Shown in pieces: positions 18,097-28,273 of a DNA stretch of 64,000 nucleotides. The position numbers and the translations under genes were made by a program. The notes below the pieces were generated by a model that was not told where the DNA came from, did no database searches, and was given only the letters and a program-made list of their open reading frames with translations. The DNA comes from CAUZFZ01 sp963579025 (lineage in GTDB: Bacteria; Planctomycetota; Planctomycetia; Planctomycetales; Planctomycetaceae), in contig CAUZFZ010000011.1 of NCBI GenBank assembly GCA_963579025.1, positions 49,598 to 113,597 of the forward strand, read 5' to 3'. Every line of letters begins with the position of its first letter. The stretch's first letter is position 1.

Positions 18097-19620
18097 TTAC
18101 GGCAGGCTTGTTGAGCCCATCAGGTAGCGGTCGCATTCTCGGGCGGCTTCTCGGCCTTCGTTGATTGCCCACACGACGAGGCTCTGGCCGCGGCGGCAGT
18201 CGCCGGCGGCGAAGACGCCGTCGATGCTCGTTGCGTATGCACCGTACTCGGCCTGGAAGTTGGATCGGCGGTCGGTTTCTACTCCCAGTTCGTCGGCGAT
18301 CAACTGCTCGGGTCCGCCGAAACCCAGAGCAAGGAAGATTAACTGGCAGGGCCAGTCCTGTTCGCTGCCTTCGACCACTGTAAATGGCGGGCCGTTTTCC
18401 TGGGGCTTGCTCCAGTCGACTCGAACCGCTCGCACGCCGCGCAGGTTGCCGTCGTCGTCACCAAGGAATTCGCTGGTCTGGATGGCGAACTCGCGCGGGT
18501 CGGCCTGCAGTTGTTTGCCGTTCACTTTCGTGTAGTCGAAGCGAGCGGCGGCTTCGTCGTGGCCGTAGTCCTTGCGCAGGATACGCGGCCACTGTGGCCA
18601 CGGGTTGTTGCCAGCTCGTTCGTTCGGTGGCTGAGGCACGATTTCGAATGTCACCAGCGATCGGCAGCCGTGACGCAGGGACGTGCCAATACAGTCCGTA
18701 CCTGTATCTCCGCCGCCAATGACAATCACGTCGTTGTCGGCGGCGTTGATGTACTGGCCGTCCTCGTGACGCGAATCGAGCAGGCTTTTTGTGTTCTTCG
18801 TCAGGAACTCCATCGCGAAGTGAATGCCGTTCAGTTCACGTCCCGGAGTCCGCGCAAAGAAATCGTTCGGCTTTGTCGCACCGACGCACAGGACGACGGC
18901 ATCGAAGTCGCTGGTGAGCTGTATGGCCGAGATGTCTTCGCCGATGCTGACACCGGTCTTGAACGTGACGCCCTCATCGGCCAGCAGGTTGACCCGTCGC
19001 TCGACGACTTTCTGTTTGTCGAGCTTCATGTTTGGGATGCCGTACATCAGCAAACCGCCGATCCGGTCGGCTCGTTCGAAGACGGTGACGTCGTGCCCAG
19101 CCTTATTGAGCTGCGCCGCACATGCCAGACCGGCTGGTCCTGAACCCACGACGGCAACGGTCTTTCCCGTACGCGTTGCTGGCGGAGAGGGTTTGACCCA
19201 GTCTTCTTCGAAACCCCGGTCGATGATCGAGCATTCCATCTGCTTGATCGTGACGGGCGGCTCGCTGATTCCCAGGACACACGAACCTTCGCAGGGAGCC
19301 GGGCAGACGCGGCCAGTGAATTCGGGGAAGTTGTTCGTCTTGTGCAGTCGATCCAGCGCTTCCCGCCAGTGACCGCGGTAAACGAGATCGTTCCACTCGG
19401 GAATCAGATTCTGCACGGGGCAGCCGGCAGCCATGTTGGCCATCAGCCCGCCGGTGTGACAGAACGGAACTCCGCAATCCATGCACCGCGAACCCTGCTT
19501 CTGCAGTTCGGCTACGGGCAGATCGATGTGGAACTCATTCCAGTCGCCAACCCGCTCCAGCGGATCGCGCTCGGAATACGTTTCCCGTTCAACCGTCATG
19601 AAACCCCGAGGGTCTCCCAT
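18097..19620 (-). CDS. gltD: glutamate synthase, small (beta) subunit
   Basis: The NADPH-oxidising subunit that passes electrons to GltB for conversion of glutamine and 2-oxoglutarate to two glutamates. It has 507 residues. The N-terminal iron-sulfur part has cysteine clusters CMDCGVPFC and CPAPCEGSC. The FAD-binding motif VAVVGSGPAGLACAAQL follows, and the NADPH motif VIVIGGGDTGTDCIG comes later. FAAGDCRRGQSLVVWAINEG near the C-terminus is typical of the family. The start at ATG 19620 (MGDPRGFM) follows GAGGA and matches the family; an upstream start at 19704 is less likely. It lies 99 bp downstream of gltB, as the second gene of the operon. Confidence 0.95.
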   Translation of the reverse strand: MGDPRGFMTVERETYSERDPLERVGDWNEFHIDLPVAELQKQGSRCMDCGVPFCHTGGLMANMAAGCPVQNLIPEWNDLVYRGHWREALDRLHKTNNFPEFTGRVCPAPCEGSCVLGISEPPVTIKQMECSIIDRGFEEDWVKPSPPATRTGKTVAVVGSGPAGLACAAQLNKAGHDVTVFERADRIGGLLMYGIPNMKLDKQKVVERRVNLLADEGVTFKTGVSIGEDISAIQLTSDFDAVVLCVGATKPNDFFARTPGRELNGIHFAMEFLTKNTKSLLDSRHEDGQYINAADNDVIVIGGGDTGTDCIGTSLRHGCRSLVTFEIVPQPPNERAGNNPWPQWPRILRKDYGHDEAAARFDYTKVNGKQLQADPREFAIQTSEFLGDDDGNLRGVRAVRVDWSKPQENGPPFTVVEGSEQDWPCQLIFLALGFGGPEQLIADELGVETDRRSNFQAEYGAYATSIDGVFAAGDCRRGQSLVVWAINEGREAARECDRYLMGSTSLP

Positions 19621-19719
19621 GATCTCATCCTCAATCGCACTTCGTGTTTGTTGGGTATCTCGACACGTCTGGGGTTGCTGCTCGGTCAGTTCCATCAGGA
19701 GCACCGCACGCGCGACATA

Positions 19720-22700
19720 TCAGGTTGCAGCCACAGCGTCTGCCGCCGCTTTTTCTTCGGCCAATTCTCGCATCACCCGCTTGTAGTCCGTCGGCGTGAC
19801 TTTCACGAACTTCGTCAGCGTCCCGTCCCAATCATCCAGAATCGCGGTGGCGACTTTCGAGTCTGTGTAATTCGCATGCTTTTCGACGAGTTCTTTCAAC
19901 TCGGCAACATCACTCTCGTCTTCAACGTCTTCAAGTTCGACGAGTCCCAGATTGCAGTTCAGCCGGAACTCGTCCCGGTCCTCAACCAGGACATACGCCA
20001 CTCCGCCGGACATGCCAGCCGCAAAGTTTCGACCGGTCGACCCAAGGATGACAGCTCGGCCACCCGTCATGTATTCCAGGCCGTGATCGCCGACACCTTC
20101 AATGACGGCACGAGCACCGGAGTTACGCACGCAGAATCGTTCGGCAGCCATACCGCTGAAGTAGGCTTCACCGTCGGTTGCCCCATACAGGGCGACATTG
20201 CCGATGATGATGTTCTCTTCCGGCTTGAACGTGGAGTTTTTCGGCGGATAGACAATCAGTCGACCGCCCGAGAGTCCCTTGCCAGCGTAGTCGTTCGCGT
20301 CTCCTTCGAGTTCGATGGTGACCCCGGGCGCGAGCCAGGCACCAATACTCTGGCCAGCCGAGCCTTTGACATCGATGTGGATCGTATCGTCAGGCAGACC
20401 GAACTCGCCGTGTGCCTTCGAGACTTCGTGTGACAGCATCGTGCCAAATGCTCGATCGATGTTCTGAATCTGCATGTCGAACCGAACTGATTCGGCAGGC
20501 GATTTCAGAGCCGGCTGCGATTGGCGGATCAACTCGTTGTCCAGGACATCTTCCAGAGCATGGTTCTGCGAGATCGTGCAATACGTATCCACGTTCTCGT
20601 GCGGACGAGCGGCTGGCGTGAGGATCGGCGTCAGGTCGATGCCTTTCGCCTTCCAGTGTTCCACGGCGTCGTCGATCTCAAGTGCTTCGACATGGCCGAC
20701 CATCTCGTTGATCGTCCGGAACCCGAGTTGAGCCATGATCTCTCGAGTTTCCTCCGCGACCATGAACAGATAATTGACCACATGCTCGGGCTTCCCCTGG
20801 AACTTCTTCCGAAGTTCGGGGTCCTGTGTCGCGATGCCAACCGGGCACGTGTTGAGGTGGCATTTCCGCATCATGATGCAGCCCATCGTGATCAGCGGCG
20901 CCGTTGCCAGGCCGAACTCTTCCGCTCCCAGCAGACAGGCAACGACAACGTCTCGGCCAGTCTTGATCTGCCCGTCAGTCTCCAGCCGCACGCGGCTGCG
21001 CAGGTCGTTCATGACCAGCACCTGGTGTGTTTCTGCAATGCCGAGTTCCCAGGGCAGGCCGGCGTACTTGATACTCGTCAGGGGCGAAGCTCCGGTCCCG
21101 CCGTCGGCTCCAGAGATCAGAATCTTGTCGGCGTGGCCCTTGGCGACACCTGCGGCGATCGTGCCCACTCCCACTTCCGACACCAGTTTCACACTGACCG
21201 CGGCACTCGGATTCGAATTCTTCAAATCGAAGATGAGCTGGGCCAGGTCTTCGATCGAGTAGATGTCGTGGTGTGGCGGTGGGCTGATCAGGCCGACACC
21301 CGGCGTCGAGTGGCGTGTCGAAGCGATGATCTTGTTGACTTTGTGACCTGGTAGTTCGCCACCTTCGCCAGGCTTGGCTCCCTGCGCGATCTTGATCTGC
21401 AGCTCGTCGGCGTTGGTGAGGTACCAGCTCGTGACGCCGAATCGACCGGACGCGACTTGCTTGATGTAGGACCGCTTCGAATAGCTGTTCTGATGAGCGT
21501 CCGCTTTTTCTGCATCGAACTGGCGTACCGCACCGACCACGGCCTGATGATCATCCTCATCGACTTCATACGGAATGAACCGCTGATAGTCCTCGCCTCC
21601 TTCGCCGGTGTTGCTCTTGCCGCCAAGTACGTTCATGGCGACCGCCAGCGTTTCGTGAGCTTCGGCTGAAATCGAGCCATAACTCATCGCACCGGTGCAG
21701 AATCGCTTGACGATCTCCTTCGCAGGTTCGACCTCATCCAGCGGGACAGATGCACGATCTTTGAACTTGAGCAGTCCACGTAGAAAGCAGGCTCGATTCG
21801 TCTGCTCGTTGATCAGTTTGGAAAAACGTTTGTAGGCGTCTTTGTCGCCGTTGCGGGCTGCTGTCTGAATCTCCGAGATGGTGTACGGGTTCCAGGCATG
21901 TGCCTCGCCGGTCTTGCGCCATTGAAACTGCCCGTCGTTGGGCAGCACGGGAAGTTGTTCGGAAATGCGTGTCGGAAATCCCAGTTCGTGTCGGCGAATG
22001 CCCTCTTCAGCAAGCACATCGAAACCGACTCCGGCAATGCGACTGGCGGTTCCGGCAAAGCACGTGTCAATAACATCGCTGTTCAGACCGACGGCTTCGA
22101 AGATCTGGGCTCCCTTGTATGACTGCAGGGTCGAGATGCCCATCTTGCCCATGACCTTGAGCATGCCTTTGGCCACGGCCTTGCGAAATGCGGGCACGAT
22201 CTTGTCGTCGGTGAACTTTGCTTCCAGCAGACCGTCTTCACGTGCCTGATAGAGTGCTTCGAATGCGACGTACGGGTTGACTGCGTCGGCGCCATAGCCG
22301 GTCAGCAGGCAGAAGTGGTGTACCTCGCGGCCTTCACCTGTTTCCAGCACGATACCGATCCGCGTCCGCAATTCCTGCCGCACGAGAGCGTGATGCACGG
22401 CTCCGGTCGCAAGCAGTGAGCTGACAGGCACTCGATCCGGGCCGATGGCGCGGTCCGAAAGCACCACCAGCGAATATCCGTCGTGAATCGCCTGAGTGAC
22501 TTCGTCACAGACACGATTGATCGCCGGTCGCAGGCCTGCATCTCCTTCGCTGCGTGCGTACGTGATGTCGATCGTCTTCGTCTTCCATTCGCCCCAAAGA
22601 TCATCACCTTTGCCATCCAGCGACTTGATGGCGGCCAGTTCCGTGTTCGTGAGAATCGGATGCGGCACACACAGGCGATGACACTGTCCTTCGGTCGTGT

Positions 22701-24426
22701 CGAGGAGATTGCCCTCGGGACCGATGTAGCATTCCAGAGACATGATGATGTCTTCGCGGATCGAATCGATCGGCGGGTTTGTCACCTGTGCGAAGAGCTG
22801 CTTGAAGTAGTCGTACGTCAGTCGCGCATGATCGGACAGGCACGCCAGAGCTGCGTCGTTACCCATCGATCCGATCGGGTCGCGCTTCTCGCGCAGCATT
22901 GGCATCAGCATGAACTGCAGCGTTTCGGTGGTGTATCCAAACGCCTGCATCCGCTGGAGCAATTCGCTCGAACCGTAGTGCTCGGGCGTGTCGACTCGCG
23001 GCAGATCGTTGAGGTGGATGCTCTGTCGCTTGAGCCACTCGCCATACGGTCGGGCAGACGCGACCTTCGCCTTCAATTCTCGATCGCCGATGATGCGGCC
23101 TTCGGTGAAGTCCACCAGAAACATGCGTCCCGGCTGTAAGCGCCCTTTGAGCTTGACGTTGTCAGGTTCGACTTCGACCACGCCGACTTCGCTGGCCATG
23201 ATCACGCGGTCGTCGTGAGTCACGTAGTACCGGCTGGGTCGCAGGCCGTTCCTGTCGAGCACCGCACCAATGCACTTGCCGTCGGTAAACGACACGGACG
23301 CGGGGCCGTCCCAAGGCTCCTGCAGTGCGGAGTAGTACTCGTAAAACGCCCGCTTTTCGTCAGACATGCTGTGGTGATTCTGCCACGCTTCCGGAATCAT
23401 CATCATGACGGATTCCTGCAGCGTTCGGCCCGAGTGGTACAGAAACTCCAGCGCATTATCGAAGTTGCCGGAGTCCGAACATTCGGGCTCGATGATCGGG
23501 CACAACTTGCGGAAGTCGTTGTCCCAGACATCACTCTGCATGGCACCCTGACGAGCGAACATCCAGTTCGAGTTTCCACGGAGCGTGTTGATTTCTCCAT
23601 TGTGTGCCATGAACCGCAGCGGCTGCGCCCGATCCCAACTGGGAAATGTGTTCGTCGAAAAGCGCGAGTGCACCATCGCCAGATGCGTCGTGTAATCCAC
23701 ATCCTGCAGGTCTTTGTAGAACGGCATGACCTGCATCGAACGCAGCATGCCCTTCCAAATGATGAGCTTTGTCGACAGTGAGCTGACGTAAAACATCAGC
23801 TTCTGCTGCAGGTCACTCTCAACGCGGATGTCGCGACTGGCCCACTTGCGAATGACGAACAGGCGTCGTTCGAAAGTCTCCTGATCGAGCCCGTCGGCAG
23901 CCGCGATGATCAGCATCTCGAAATGCGGCATGCACAGGCGGGCTGTGGGACCGACATCGGCCGCGTCGGGATCAACGGGCAGCTCCCGCCAGCCGACGAG
24001 CTTCTGTCCCTGATCTTCGATCATGCCTTTGACGATCTCGCGGCATTTCTCGCGCTCGTCCGTGTCGGTCGGCATGAACACAACGCCGGCGCCGTAGAGC
24101 CCGCGTTCGGGCAGGTCCGCGCCCAGGTCTGACTTCGCGACTTTTTCCAGAAACTCGTACGGCAACGCCGTCAGCATTCCCGCACCGTCACCCGTGTTCT
24201 CCTCGCAGCCACAAGCACCACGGTGCTCCATGTGCTGCAGCATGCGGTCGGCGTCGTCAATGATCCGACGAGACCGCTCGCCCTTGATGTGCGCAATGAA
24301 ACCAACGCCGCAGTTCTCGGTCTCGTTGGCCGGATCGTACAGTCCGCGCTTTGCGGGCAGGCGACCGTTGCGGAAGGCGTCCGCAAAGTATTCCTGCTTG
24401 ACGTCGTTGTGCACCGAGTCCGTCAT
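19720..24426 (-). CDS. gltB: glutamate synthase, large (alpha) subunit
   Basis: Large subunit of about 1568 residues, normal for GltB. The amidotransferase domain begins at C39 (ENCGVGFIAHI), the catalytic nucleophile exposed after removal of a propeptide of about 38 residues. The central and FMN-binding synthase domains follow, with GGKSNTGEGGED and KPGEGGELPGHKV. The 3Fe-4S cysteines are C1183, C1189 and C1194 (CIMMRKCHLNTCPVG); the spacing of 6 and 5 matches the family. The C-terminal GXGXG beta-helix has GGVAYVLVEDRDEF. ATG 24426 was chosen because the eight codons before it start with TTG at 24450. With gltD it forms the cytosolic ammonia assimilation enzyme. Confidence 0.96.
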   Translation of the reverse strand: MTDSVHNDVKQEYFADAFRNGRLPAKRGLYDPANETENCGVGFIAHIKGERSRRIIDDADRMLQHMEHRGACGCEENTGDGAGMLTALPYEFLEKVAKSDLGADLPERGLYGAGVVFMPTDTDEREKCREIVKGMIEDQGQKLVGWRELPVDPDAADVGPTARLCMPHFEMLIIAAADGLDQETFERRLFVIRKWASRDIRVESDLQQKLMFYVSSLSTKLIIWKGMLRSMQVMPFYKDLQDVDYTTHLAMVHSRFSTNTFPSWDRAQPLRFMAHNGEINTLRGNSNWMFARQGAMQSDVWDNDFRKLCPIIEPECSDSGNFDNALEFLYHSGRTLQESVMMMIPEAWQNHHSMSDEKRAFYEYYSALQEPWDGPASVSFTDGKCIGAVLDRNGLRPSRYYVTHDDRVIMASEVGVVEVEPDNVKLKGRLQPGRMFLVDFTEGRIIGDRELKAKVASARPYGEWLKRQSIHLNDLPRVDTPEHYGSSELLQRMQAFGYTTETLQFMLMPMLREKRDPIGSMGNDAALACLSDHARLTYDYFKQLFAQVTNPPIDSIREDIIMSLECYIGPEGNLLDTTEGQCHRLCVPHPILTNTELAAIKSLDGKGDDLWGEWKTKTIDITYARSEGDAGLRPAINRVCDEVTQAIHDGYSLVVLSDRAIGPDRVPVSSLLATGAVHHALVRQELRTRIGIVLETGEGREVHHFCLLTGYGADAVNPYVAFEALYQAREDGLLEAKFTDDKIVPAFRKAVAKGMLKVMGKMGISTLQSYKGAQIFEAVGLNSDVIDTCFAGTASRIAGVGFDVLAEEGIRRHELGFPTRISEQLPVLPNDGQFQWRKTGEAHAWNPYTISEIQTAARNGDKDAYKRFSKLINEQTNRACFLRGLLKFKDRASVPLDEVEPAKEIVKRFCTGAMSYGSISAEAHETLAVAMNVLGGKSNTGEGGEDYQRFIPYEVDEDDHQAVVGAVRQFDAEKADAHQNSYSKRSYIKQVASGRFGVTSWYLTNADELQIKIAQGAKPGEGGELPGHKVNKIIASTRHSTPGVGLISPPPHHDIYSIEDLAQLIFDLKNSNPSAAVSVKLVSEVGVGTIAAGVAKGHADKILISGADGGTGASPLTSIKYAGLPWELGIAETHQVLVMNDLRSRVRLETDGQIKTGRDVVVACLLGAEEFGLATAPLITMGCIMMRKCHLNTCPVGIATQDPELRKKFQGKPEHVVNYLFMVAEETREIMAQLGFRTINEMVGHVEALEIDDAVEHWKAKGIDLTPILTPAARPHENVDTYCTISQNHALEDVLDNELIRQSQPALKSPAESVRFDMQIQNIDRAFGTMLSHEVSKAHGEFGLPDDTIHIDVKGSAGQSIGAWLAPGVTIELEGDANDYAGKGLSGGRLIVYPPKNSTFKPEENIIIGNVALYGATDGEAYFSGMAAERFCVRNSGARAVIEGVGDHGLEYMTGGRAVILGSTGRNFAAGMSGGVAYVLVEDRDEFRLNCNLGLVELEDVEDESDVAELKELVEKHANYTDSKVATAILDDWDGTLTKFVKVTPTDYKRVMRELAEEKAAADAVAAT

Positions 24427-24857
24427 GTCTCTATTCCGTTCGTTGAACAACCTGAATCAGCGGGTCGCCCGAGTCCCTGGCCGATTCGACACCCCTGAAT
24501 GACACGGATCTGCTGACACCGGCTCATGACAGCCAAGTCCGAAACCATGGACAAATCTCTGGCGCAGTGAGACTGGTCCTGCAGCCGGGTATACCTACTC
24601 AGAGTCGGCCTGCCGAATTCGCGAGCGTCGCGGACGGGCCATAAGGCCCAACAGGGCCTCAACTTCCAGCCATAATCGAGGCCGGCAGGATACCCGTACG
24701 ACGACCGAATCTCCAGCCTCGGCTGCCGTTGATCGTCACTCCCCATCAACCGCCGGGAAGCATCTCCCGACGGGCAAACAGGTTACTGTGATTCCCAGCG
24801 GTACGATCCACAGACGGGTCGTGAACTGAGTCGGTTGTGTACAGGCGCTTGAGAGAC
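24427..24857. other. gltB upstream region
   Basis: This 431-bp gap must hold the gltBD promoter and leader, reading right to left. I see only short hairpins, such as GGGCC-ATAA-GGCCC near 24640, and no recognisable riboswitch or promoter boxes. A 108-codon minus-strand open frame through the region has random-looking composition and was not called. Confidence 0.4.
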
Positions 24858-26402
24858 CTACCGGGCAAACTCGATGACTTTTGTCTCTCGCAGAACCACA
24901 ACTTTGACCTCGCCCGGGTAGGTCAGATTGTCCTCGATCGACTTGGCGAGTTCCTTGGAGAGTTTGGCCGCCTCGCGGTCGTTGACTCGGTTTGAATCCA
25001 CGATGACGCGAATCTCGCGACCGGCCTGGACCGCACTGGCGTTGTTGACTCCCGGAAATCCGCAGGCCATCGCTTCCAATTCTTCCAGCCGCTTGACGTA
25101 ACGTTCGAGGTTCTCTCGACGAGCACCCGGACGCGATGCCGAGGCCGCATCCGCCGCGGCCACAAGGACCGTATAGATAAACTCAGGTCGAATGTCGTCG
25201 TGATGTCCGGCGGCTGCATGCACCACAACTTCACCTTCGTTATATCGCTTCAGCAGTTCGGCACCGACCGCCGGATGTCCGCCTTCCATTTCGTGATCTG
25301 CTGCTTTTCCGATGTCGTGCAGGAACCCGGCGCGCCGGGCCAGCGTTCCGTCCAACCCGATTTGATCAGCGAGCAGGCCGGTGATGAACGAGACCTCGAT
25401 CGAGTGTCTCAACACGTTCTGGCTGTAACTCGTGCGGAAGTGCAACCGGCCCATCAGGTCCACCAGCTTGTCGTGCAGGCCGACGATGTTGGCCTCGTGG
25501 CAGGCTTCCTGTCCGAGTCGATGAATGTGCGCGTCCATCTCTTTCTGCGTCTCGTTAAAGACCTCTTCGATGCGCGACGGATGGATGCGACCGTCCTCAA
25601 TCAACTTCACCAGCGACAGTCGGGCGATTTCCCGCCGCACCTTGTCGAAGGCCGAGACAACGACGACACCCGGAGTGTCATCGACGATCACGTCCACCCC
25701 GGCGATTTTCTCGAAGGCCCGGATGTTCCGACCTTCGCGGCCGATAATGCGACCTTTCATTTCGTCGTTCGGGATGTCGACCGTCGAAACCGTCATTTCG
25801 GACGTTTGAGCAGACGAGACTCGCTGGATGGCCATGCCGAGGATTTCGCGCGACAGCACATCCTGCTTCGCCTTCAGTTCGTCCTCGTATTTGATGATCA
25901 GCGCGCCGGTCTCGTCCTTCAATTGACTGTCGAGTCGATCGAGCAGCCGATCGCGTGCCTGTTCCTGAGTCAGACTGCTGATTTTGTAGAGTTGCTGCTG
26001 TTCTTCGTCCAGAAGCCGATCGATCTCCCGTTCCTTCGTCTCGATCACCTTCGTCCGAGTGCTGAGCTTCTGCTGCAGAGTTTCGACCATCTTGTCGCGT
26101 TTTTGAAACTCTTCGTCGCGGTCGTCCTGACCACCCTCCCGCTTGTCGAGTTCGCGTTCGCGCTGATGCAGGGCGTCCTTCGACGAGGCAAGCGACGCCT
26201 CCAGCTCTTCGCGACGTTTCAGCAAACCCTCACGAGCCTTGAGTTCTTCATCTTTCTGCACCGCCTCGGCATCGCGTCTGGCCTGCTCCAGAATCTGATC
26301 GCGGTCCTGATAGGCTGATCCGCGTTTGATTCGTTCAAAGAAAAAACCGATTGCTCCGCCTGCGATCAGAGCGATCACGCCAGCGGTAATGACATCGTCC
26401 AT
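24858..26402 (-). CDS. rny: ribonuclease Y
   Basis: Membrane-anchored endoribonuclease that starts mRNA decay. The 514-residue length and domain order are typical. There is one N-terminal transmembrane helix (about 5-22, AGVIALIAGGAIGFFFE), then a coiled coil to about 195 rich in Glu, Arg and Lys. The KH domain is GRIIGREGRNIRAFEKIAGV. The HD domain includes RHSIEVSFITGLLA and LHDIGKAADHE, which supply the metal ligands. The C-terminal domain ends EVKVVVLRETKVIEFAR. ATG 26402 is preceded by AAGGGA; an upstream TTG is a weaker alternative. It stands alone upstream of the divergently organised hydrolase region. Confidence 0.95.
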   Translation of the reverse strand: MDDVITAGVIALIAGGAIGFFFERIKRGSAYQDRDQILEQARRDAEAVQKDEELKAREGLLKRREELEASLASSKDALHQRERELDKREGGQDDRDEEFQKRDKMVETLQQKLSTRTKVIETKEREIDRLLDEEQQQLYKISSLTQEQARDRLLDRLDSQLKDETGALIIKYEDELKAKQDVLSREILGMAIQRVSSAQTSEMTVSTVDIPNDEMKGRIIGREGRNIRAFEKIAGVDVIVDDTPGVVVVSAFDKVRREIARLSLVKLIEDGRIHPSRIEEVFNETQKEMDAHIHRLGQEACHEANIVGLHDKLVDLMGRLHFRTSYSQNVLRHSIEVSFITGLLADQIGLDGTLARRAGFLHDIGKAADHEMEGGHPAVGAELLKRYNEGEVVVHAAAGHHDDIRPEFIYTVLVAAADAASASRPGARRENLERYVKRLEELEAMACGFPGVNNASAVQAGREIRVIVDSNRVNDREAAKLSKELAKSIEDNLTYPGEVKVVVLRETKVIEFAR

Positions 26403-27301
26403 GCCGGATCCCTTCAACGGCCTGAATGACGCAGCCGCTCCTGCTGCCGGCTCAAGGCCGATTCAGCCGGGCAGCAGATGCGGCGACAGAGACGGTCGTA
26501 AGACCGGACACTCGTCGTCGAATCCAGAATACGCAGGCACCGCACAGGCCAGAATTGAACGAAACAACACGGCCTGTGTCGCGAGGAGCGGAAGGCGAGC
26601 CGGAATCAGAGTCAGCAGCGTACACACGAAGAGCGCTCGACGGGCGCACGCAAATGCGCAGCGGGCGACCCGCGACGGGCATAACAGAGTGGCCACTGCT
26701 CCGACAGGTCGCACTGAATTCCTCGGCCGGTTGGTACCGGAACAAGCTCTCGACCACCAGGACTGACGATCGAAAACCACTGCCCCGCAGGCCGCTCAAC
26801 GAGCTGTCCTGCAGCCAGAGTTACCAGCAGCACTGCTACCAGAACGAGTGTCGCGATGTGTACAGGAACCAACATGGTTCAAACCCAGACTCAGTCATCA
26901 CAAAGCCGTTTCGCCACATGACGATGACGGCAAACTCACCAACCACGAGGACCTCAAAGTGCTTTCCGTACCGAGAGGCTGCGGTTATCAAACCTGTCCA
27001 ACTTTGATGGCGGCGTTTCAACTGAGCCGTATCACCAGATGTTGAAACAGACGGGCGGCATCGTATCAAAGGCCCCTGGCCGATCAAGTCAGACGTTTCA
27101 TTGCCCGTGTGACTTCGCTGCGCCGTGCAGTGTGTCCAGAGCAGTCACGAGTCACGACTGTCCCATGACCTGTAACGTCTACCCGGCAACGTGGCGACGG
27201 TCATTCCCAAGTTCCTGACCGCGTGCTAAGTTCGATCTGGCCCCCTCAGAATGGATCTGCTATGCGGCTGCGGGAACGATTCCGGATTCAGGGACTCAGT
27301 C
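26403..27301. other. long intergenic region
   Basis: About 900 bases without a supported gene. It must carry promoters for rny (left) and the lipoprotein hydrolase (right). A minus-strand frame at 26612-26875 starts with a hydrophobic run (HIATLVLVAVLLVTLAAG) that could be a membrane helix, but the rest is Arg/Cys/Pro-rich and unlike a normal protein. Another minus-strand frame overlaps it at 26836-27087. They could be remnants of one broken gene; the evidence is weak. Confidence 0.35.
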
Positions 27302-28162
27302 ATGTATGGAGCTGCCGTCGCCAGCCGCGTTCTGCTGGTTGTTACGAGTACTGTCACAATTCTGCTGTCAGGATGCGCCAGCATCTCGCCACTGGCGAGA
27401 CTCGAACAGAAAATGGTCTATCAGCCAGTACGCTACCCTGACGGGAATTGGGGCCTGGGAGGACAAGAGTTTCAGGACGCCTGGTTTACCGCAGACGACG
27501 GAACACAACTTCACGGCTGGTTCTCGCCGCACCCGCGTCCACGGGCCGTCGCTCTTTTTTGCCACGGTAACGCCGGCAATCTGACACATCGTTCGCGAAC
27601 ACTACGAATTCTCCGGGATCGCCACGACCTGGCCGTTCTCATTCTCGATTACCGTGGATACGGCCGCAGCGAAGGGAAGCCGTCTGAATCCGGGTTGATC
27701 CAGGACGCAAAGGCCGCTCGCAGATGGCTCGCAAACCGCACGGGCGTCGAAGAGTCGGACATCACACTCCTGGGGCGTTCGCTGGGCGGCGGCGTCGCTG
27801 TGCAACTGGCTGCAGACGACGGGGCTCGCGGTCTGATTCTGGCCAGCACGTTTACCTCACTTCCGGACGTCGGCGCTGAACACGCTCCACTGCTCGCACC
27901 AAAACTGATCATGCGCAACCGATTCGATTCAATCACCCGCATCCCGGAATACGATGGCCCACTCTTAATGAGCCACGGGGATGCGGATGAGTTGATCCCA
28001 TTCGAACAGGGACGTCAGCTATTCGAAGCGGCGACCGGACCCAAGCGATTCATCCGCATCCCCGACGCTGGGCACAATGACCCTCAGACGGAAGCGTACC
28101 GTGAGGCGTTCGACCAGTTTCTGACGGACTTGCCGCCAATGTCGCGACCGCCGCGAATGTGA
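27302..28162 (+). CDS. lipoprotein alpha/beta hydrolase
   Basis: A 286-residue alpha/beta hydrolase of the serine-aminopeptidase/BAAT-like group. The start at ATG 27302 follows AGGGA and gives a lipoprotein signal (VLLVVTSTVTILLSGC) with lipobox LSGC; an earlier in-frame start at 27251 would put 17 polar residues before it. The oxyanion region is FCHGNAGNLTHR. The nucleophile elbow is GRSLGGG, the likely acid is Asp in HGDADELIPF and the catalytic His is in DAGHND. It is probably an esterase or peptidase tethered to a membrane facing the periplasm; the substrate is unknown. The next gene begins 111 bp downstream on the same strand. Confidence 0.85.
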   Translation: MYGAAVASRVLLVVTSTVTILLSGCASISPLARLEQKMVYQPVRYPDGNWGLGGQEFQDAWFTADDGTQLHGWFSPHPRPRAVALFCHGNAGNLTHRSRTLRILRDRHDLAVLILDYRGYGRSEGKPSESGLIQDAKAARRWLANRTGVEESDITLLGRSLGGGVAVQLAADDGARGLILASTFTSLPDVGAEHAPLLAPKLIMRNRFDSITRIPEYDGPLLMSHGDADELIPFEQGRQLFEAATGPKRFIRIPDAGHNDPQTEAYREAFDQFLTDLPPMSRPPRM

Positions 28163-28273
28163 TGCGCAGCGCTCGCGGGGCAAGGTCTGACGGTTGCGGG
28201 CACCTGGCAGATCGTTCCAATGCACGACTGCTGTGAGAACGATCGTCACGTGTCACGCAAAAGGTGGATCCCA

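Noticed and set aside
25200..26318. A 372-codon plus-strand open frame
   Set aside because: Antisense to RNase Y, whose KH and HD motifs are clear.
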